Shown: piece by piece, positions 48,201 through 50,311 of the stretch
Numbering within the stretch: the first letter of the stretch is position 1
Layout of the letters: every line of letters begins with the position of its first letter
Source: a virus
IMG/VR virus record: IMGVR_UViG_3300049739_000203
Span: 1 to 50,311 of that record
Reading direction: 5' to 3' (one strand)
Length of the DNA stretch: 50,311 bases
Position numbers and translations under genes: made by a program
Notes under the pieces: model-generated
Told to the model about the DNA's origin: nothing
The model's database searches: none
The model's input: only the letters and a program-made list of their open reading frames with translations

Positions 48201-50311
48201 AATAAATTTAGAAATTGTATTGTCTTTAGCAATTTTATTTGTAACCCCATCTTCATCTCTAATGGATTCTCCAGAAGCAAATTTACCAGAAAGAGTTTTT
48301 ACAAATAGAATACTACCAATGGAATATGTTCCGGAAGGTGCTCCTTCAACAACTCCATAAGCACCACTAGTCAATCCAACAACATACTTACCAATTCCAA
48401 AACTATTATTTTGTGGGACAGTTTGTAGTAGTAATTTTGTGTAAAATTCAGGATCAAAATAAGAAAGACCAAAAATGGCATTGTATGTGTCGCCACCTGC
48501 TGCCAATCTTCCTTTAGATAAGATAATGTCAGAGTCCGAATTAAATCCAAGACCTCTATTCTTTAAGAAATAGTTGCTTGGTTTTGCTCTACCAACTAAA
48601 GGTGTGATAGTTTCACTATAATCAATGATATATCCTAATTCGTTGCTATCAGTAGAAGCATCTGCTTCTGATAAAAATATATTTCTTTGATAATTAGTAT
48701 CACCTGGATCGTATTCCAGCATCAATAATTCAATATCTTCTTTCTCTCCAACTACTGTTAATTCTAGGAATAGAACAGAGTCATTAGCATTGAGTAATGG
48801 TTTGTTTACTTTAGCAAAAGATAATGACTTTAATGTTCCTGTTGTAAGTGCATTACCAGCATCGTCTCTTGTTTTGATGAAATACAAATCTGCCAAATTA
48901 GCAAACGTACCATCTGTAATCGATGCCAATGTAGTGGTTGTGTTTGTTACATTAATAGTAACTGTTTTGATACCATCATTACTTGTTAATGTGGTTCCTC
49001 TTTTATTTAAAGTTTGTCTGTGGTCTGTAGATTCTTCTGATCCATTGAGACCAATAGATCCATCATTATAAGTAGCGAATAAATTAATATATGGATATGC
49101 AGTGAGATCTCCACCTTCTTTATTTAAAGGTACACTTCCATACGTGTTGGTAATATTAAAAGTGGGAAGTCCTTTAGTTTTCAGTGTAACATTATCACTT
49201 GAAAGAGATTCTCTTGCTTTATTAATTTCTAGAAATTTTGTCTCTTTGTTGACAATTTCGTATCCTCTAATATATGCTTTACCTGGTCCAATACCAGCAA
49301 GCATTTTTCTACTTGCTTCTGACTCTGTTAATCCATTATATGATCCAAATTCGTCAATCTTATAGACACCGCCATTCTTATCTTTTTGTGCATATTCTCT
49401 AACATCTACAGAGAAATTATTAACAATATAATCTCCACTTTCGTCGAAAGTTCTTCTAGCAAGAGTCTGCTCAATCAAACTATAGTTTGTAGGAGATACT
49501 TTTTTCTGTACCAATCCTTTGTATACTGTAATTAGTTGAATAAAATTCTTATCTGTCGCTTCAGATAGTTTAAATTTCTTAATTGTTAAACTAATCTTAA
49601 GTCTATGTGACCCAGGAGCAGAATAGTTTGCAGATCCAATAGAATTGTCATATAGAGATGCATCTTCTTCTGGAGTAACAACTTCTTCAACGATAGTAAA
49701 TCCAACCTTTGCCGATGGATTGTTGTAATAGTCGTCTATTACTAAAAGTTGTTTTTCATTTCTAACAAAATATCCATTTACGAAATAGATACCTTCTTCT
49801 ACTTTCACAGCAGAAGCATAACCCATAGCGGGACTTTCTAGTGGAGTAACTTCATCTGTATCTGGGTTTGTAATTTGGATACTAGTTGGAAGAACACTTC
49901 CATCAGTTCCAACAACTAGCAATGGACTATTAACTCCATCCACTACTTCAAGTGTTTCTCCTTGACGAAATGTCTCATCTAAGTTAGAATTTCCACTGCT
50001 TAAATAATTTACGTATACTGTATCAGCAGTAGAATCTGTTGCTAACTTTGTTTCTAGGACGGTAGCAATTACTCCAGAGCTCAGACCTCTAATTTGTAAT
50101 CCAATAAGTTGACTGATATCATATTTTTTATAAACGATATCAATACCATCTGATACAGCAACTTCTGATACAGAAGACAACTTCACATAATCTAGTTTAG
50201 TGTTAAGTCCAACTTCCCCAGGGACAACTAAGTCTCCTTGTTTGAAAGCATACTTACCAAAACTTTCAACCTGATTCTGTAGAATAGATTGTATTTGTGT
50301 TAATTCTCTAG
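42300..50311 (-). CDS. Giant DUF4815-containing virion protein, partial at window edge
   Basis: An open frame of more than 2660 codons that runs off the right edge; its true start lies beyond 50311. The visible N-terminal part (ELTQIQSILQNQVESFGKYA, PGEVGLNTKLDYV) and the next ~350 residues fit the DUF4815 domain of phage baseplate/fibre proteins: EGIYFVNGYFVRNEKQLLVI, YDNSIGSANYSAPGSHRLKI and GKAYIRGYEIVN. The long middle and C-terminal parts are beta-rich, with Gly-Tyr repeats (ISLNGFGYTEPPSVVIKG near 44400). A conserved terminal region of the type DVHITLNSKDINDVQVLYKF is followed by IQDIRAVAAF. It is probably a giant baseplate-linked fibre or spike. A GTG at 50186 is not the start, because the frame stays open upstream without a stop. 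Confidence 0.8.
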   Translation of the reverse strand, partial: RELTQIQSILQNQVESFGKYAFKQGDLVVPGEVGLNTKLDYVKLSSVSEVAVSDGIDIVYKKYDISQLIGLQIRGLSSGVIATVLETKLATDSTADTVYVNYLSSGNSNLDETFRQGETLEVVDGVNSPLLVVGTDGSVLPTSIQITNPDTDEVTPLESPAMGYASAVKVEEGIYFVNGYFVRNEKQLLVIDDYYNNPSAKVGFTIVEEVVTPEEDASLYDNSIGSANYSAPGSHRLKISLTIKKFKLSEATDKNFIQLITVYKGLVQKKVSPTNYSLIEQTLARRTFDESGDYIVNNFSVDVREYAQKDKNGGVYKIDEFGSYNGLTESEASRKMLAGIGPGKAYIRGYEIVNKETKFLEINKARESLSSDNVTLKTKGLPTFNITNTYGSVPLNKEGGDLTAYPYINLFATYNDGSIGLNGSEESTDHRQTLNKRGTTLTSNDGIKTVTINVTNTTTTLASITDGTFANLADLYFIKTRDDAGNALTTGTLKSLSFAKVNKPLLNANDSVLFLELTVVGEKEDIELLMLEYDPGDTNYQRNIFLSEADASTDSNELGYIIDYSETITPLVGRAKPSNYFLKNRGLGFNSDSDIILSKGRLAAGGDTYNAIFGLSYFDPEFYTKLLLQTVPQNNSFGIGKYVVGLTSGAYGVVEGAPSGTYSIGSILFVKTLSGKFASGESIRDEDGVTNKIAKDNTISKFIVVNRGLGYADGSTLVINGVEYDAAAAELMRLTNGSFYTVEINNKSALSTEYSQPPAVSIKQPDGAANPSISAVILPVLTRNSVTTYTPQNVKSVTAQYGSGNANIFTADLVTDDQSYAEIKSVTDFTFFGSKGYNFIESTSFSADASILLQQGDVVQFSDESNTLVRAVVQYATQRQGSSKSRVYMDTVLPGNVTNTSIVRLRPRVDNANLGTLLFPTGSNQIKKVSNTPEETNIKYFFRRDFVTTASTSGGTITFAAQLPFGTQRFATFTEENYVITVLDPGDAPNISKGDIIYVDVDSVEISSATDTASGLTSGSISLNLPTSYFGTIPVNGTFPKLKLSATLEVSNAKPRLKTSIENRRIVVTSSGDRVIPFRGTNYDSDVVETISYSDAYKLKYVYEGSATQPPTVDTSGQLISGIDVTDRFTFDNGQRDTIYDVSRIVLKPGKEQTTGQLVIAFDYFEQSQGDFCTIDSYIHEAGVTEDLIPSFNSSVYGIVNLKNLLDFRPKVDSASTIAGFQDQSSLADSVGKFAGVGSVIAATPAPDLGLEYTISFSQVQYLDRIDGVFLNKNGNFIVKEGNSSLNPTKPDPIDDAIALFYAYIPAFTQTSKDVRITSVDNRRYTMRDIGKLEKRIERLEYYTTLSILEQQALNMQIKDEIGLDRFKSGFLVDNFESHRSGNLVSLDYQCAVDSQQSVLRPQSKEDSLFLEELNTREDQRFVSGYKKSGNIITLPYTSLNLLGNSFASKTLNPNPFVVLQYVGDASISPSIDQWYDQSTEPLVVDTNTDLYKIFLAKQDVRESFSSLHNSFIINWVGSSPSFTSINSLGQINSLESQSSVSKASVSSSSNISPQNNDIAKGVQSSIVRGNSVSTSLQFFARSQPVKFVISRLKPNTNISVFLEGRDVSRWVNPDLKFTGVAGNSLSAFNGTITTDNDGNASGLILLPAGFAPRQNATWGGDVDTVDYDTDSEEVRITSGVKTFRFTSSDSDADKLTVSTYAEVKYYATGILPENPVSIISTKPSFFKANEGVQFVDSNTDNPVRPNPLAQTFKVENYDGGVFTTGIDLYFNKKSNKVPVKVYLTNVESDKPGKNIIPGTEKILSPFTYIKFSANGNVYITKGENVTGTTSAASGPIEKVIDKNGVDLIPSSSGRFLLTNEQVYTLVLSNHNGRSFNQNEQLSVPSVTLRNNTQGEFGVLTVAKDSGKVSNIRITSTGQNYTNAILTIESPQLPGGSVATASVEVSDGKLYNTEISLNGFGYTEPPSVVIKGIGNGAGGAIIETEIEIDSPAVRMGVAVDQSGLTDSTVPTHFEFEHPVYLQNDTEYAMAIETDSTDYEIWVSRLGEVDVSTSTVITTQPSLGSVYRSQNVDNWTEDNFEDVKFTLYRAEFNITKTAELVLTNESLGYELLSKNPFNTNATANTNATSRLFRNNNNIIQVSHRDNGFETSGSSYVFFKGAVETGGVTSDVLNSKLFQITNSGIDTYNIVSDVAASGNIEGGGEVVYATYNRKYEILYPQIQYLSFTGTKLSSSIKTTNVVPVDSTTNNYTSYSQTDYEKTFLNEPHYFTNQKFIASDINETLNNVTSLMYKLSLSSTVSYLSPVVDLSTASVKTISNRIESATGQEDRYGRRDQVIKFYPIYKFNIGNTSGSQIQNNQAIEGYTSKAVGTIARVDGSTVYVRLKTSQFFKRGERVTLGNQPTLVETLNGVIVPAATIDTNPIEVFLDIPDAATMVARNPSNILESYDNIITGTAVIWNNKTQELEVRNDTQPLADDFTGRIIDNVIYNRNSVVNDQLSDIFRVGDFLKYPNQVDEEARFLEIKEITYANGITYVSDNTSKNSSAVAKYVTKEVVINNPATAVDVHITLNSKDINDVQVLYKFKKSSSQENFEDINWIYFNEDGSPNSLEIATAENTISSVIEKQSSYQDITYSVSDLPEFSSFAVKIVMKGVDPAFVPKIQDIRAVAAF

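Noticed and set aside
1-50311. tRNA genes, CRISPR arrays, insertion sequences, integrase or attachment sites
   Set aside because: No cloverleaf with intergenic room, no regularly spaced direct repeats and no transposase or recombinase motifs were seen.

Overview
The window is a piece of the genome of a T4-like cyanomyovirus, a large contractile-tailed phage of marine Synechococcus or Prochlorococcus. Three things support this. The T4-type capsid, neck, packaging and tail genes occur in the cyanophage order (13-14-15-16 ... 17-18-19-20-67-21-22-23). The phage carries a plastocyanin gene (petE), a typical cyanophage auxiliary gene. The DNA is AT-rich and tightly packed, and every convincing gene lies on the minus strand with many TAATG and ATGA stop/start overlaps. 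No tRNA, CRISPR array, insertion sequence or integrase was seen.

Transcription runs from high to low coordinates. The window opens inside a giant DUF4815-type fibre/baseplate-associated protein (42300 to beyond 50311). Next come a 68-residue coiled-coil protein, a 1834-residue repeat-rich virion protein with cupredoxin-like segments (36593-42097), a 166-residue structural protein and a 3027-residue fibre protein (26955-36038). These are followed by a glycine-rich tip-like protein, a probable fibre accessory protein, a Trp-rich fibre-like protein and two unrecognised proteins of 269 and 280 residues.

From 22.9 to 17.7 kb lies the most unusual block: a small protein, a two-domain protein (probable peptidase-U32-like Fe-S barrel fused to a SAM methyltransferase) and six consecutive, mutually divergent 2-oxoglutarate/Fe(II) oxygenases, all overlapping and preceded by a late-promoter-like motif. 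A seventh oxygenase-fold gene (DUF6445 type) sits just after the capsid gene at 684-1394.

From 17.7 to 13.9 kb are a coiled-coil protein, a strong intrinsic terminator whose loop holds a late-promoter motif, neck proteins gp13 and gp14, tail completion protein gp15, small terminase gp16 and a basic DUF6321-like protein. From 13.8 to 11.4 kb is an accessory micro-operon. It contains a 55-residue protein, plastocyanin, tiny single-membrane-span proteins of 27, 52, 25 and 69 residues with two soluble small proteins between them, a staphylococcal-nuclease-like enzyme, a membrane protein and a four-Cys protein. Several of these genes are only 25 to 55 codons long and are supported by ATGA coupling to both neighbours.

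From 11.4 kb to the left end are terminase gp17, a zinc-ribbon protein, sheath gp18, tube gp19, portal gp20, a gp67-like core protein, protease gp21, scaffold gp22 and capsid gp23 with a terminator, followed by small genes, the DUF6445 protein and a tail-tube-fold protein. Minus-strand motifs of the form NATAAATA or CTAAATA lie 20 to 55 nt before many transcription-unit heads and probably serve as late promoters. Two sigma70-like sites with dyad symmetry lie near the petE region.
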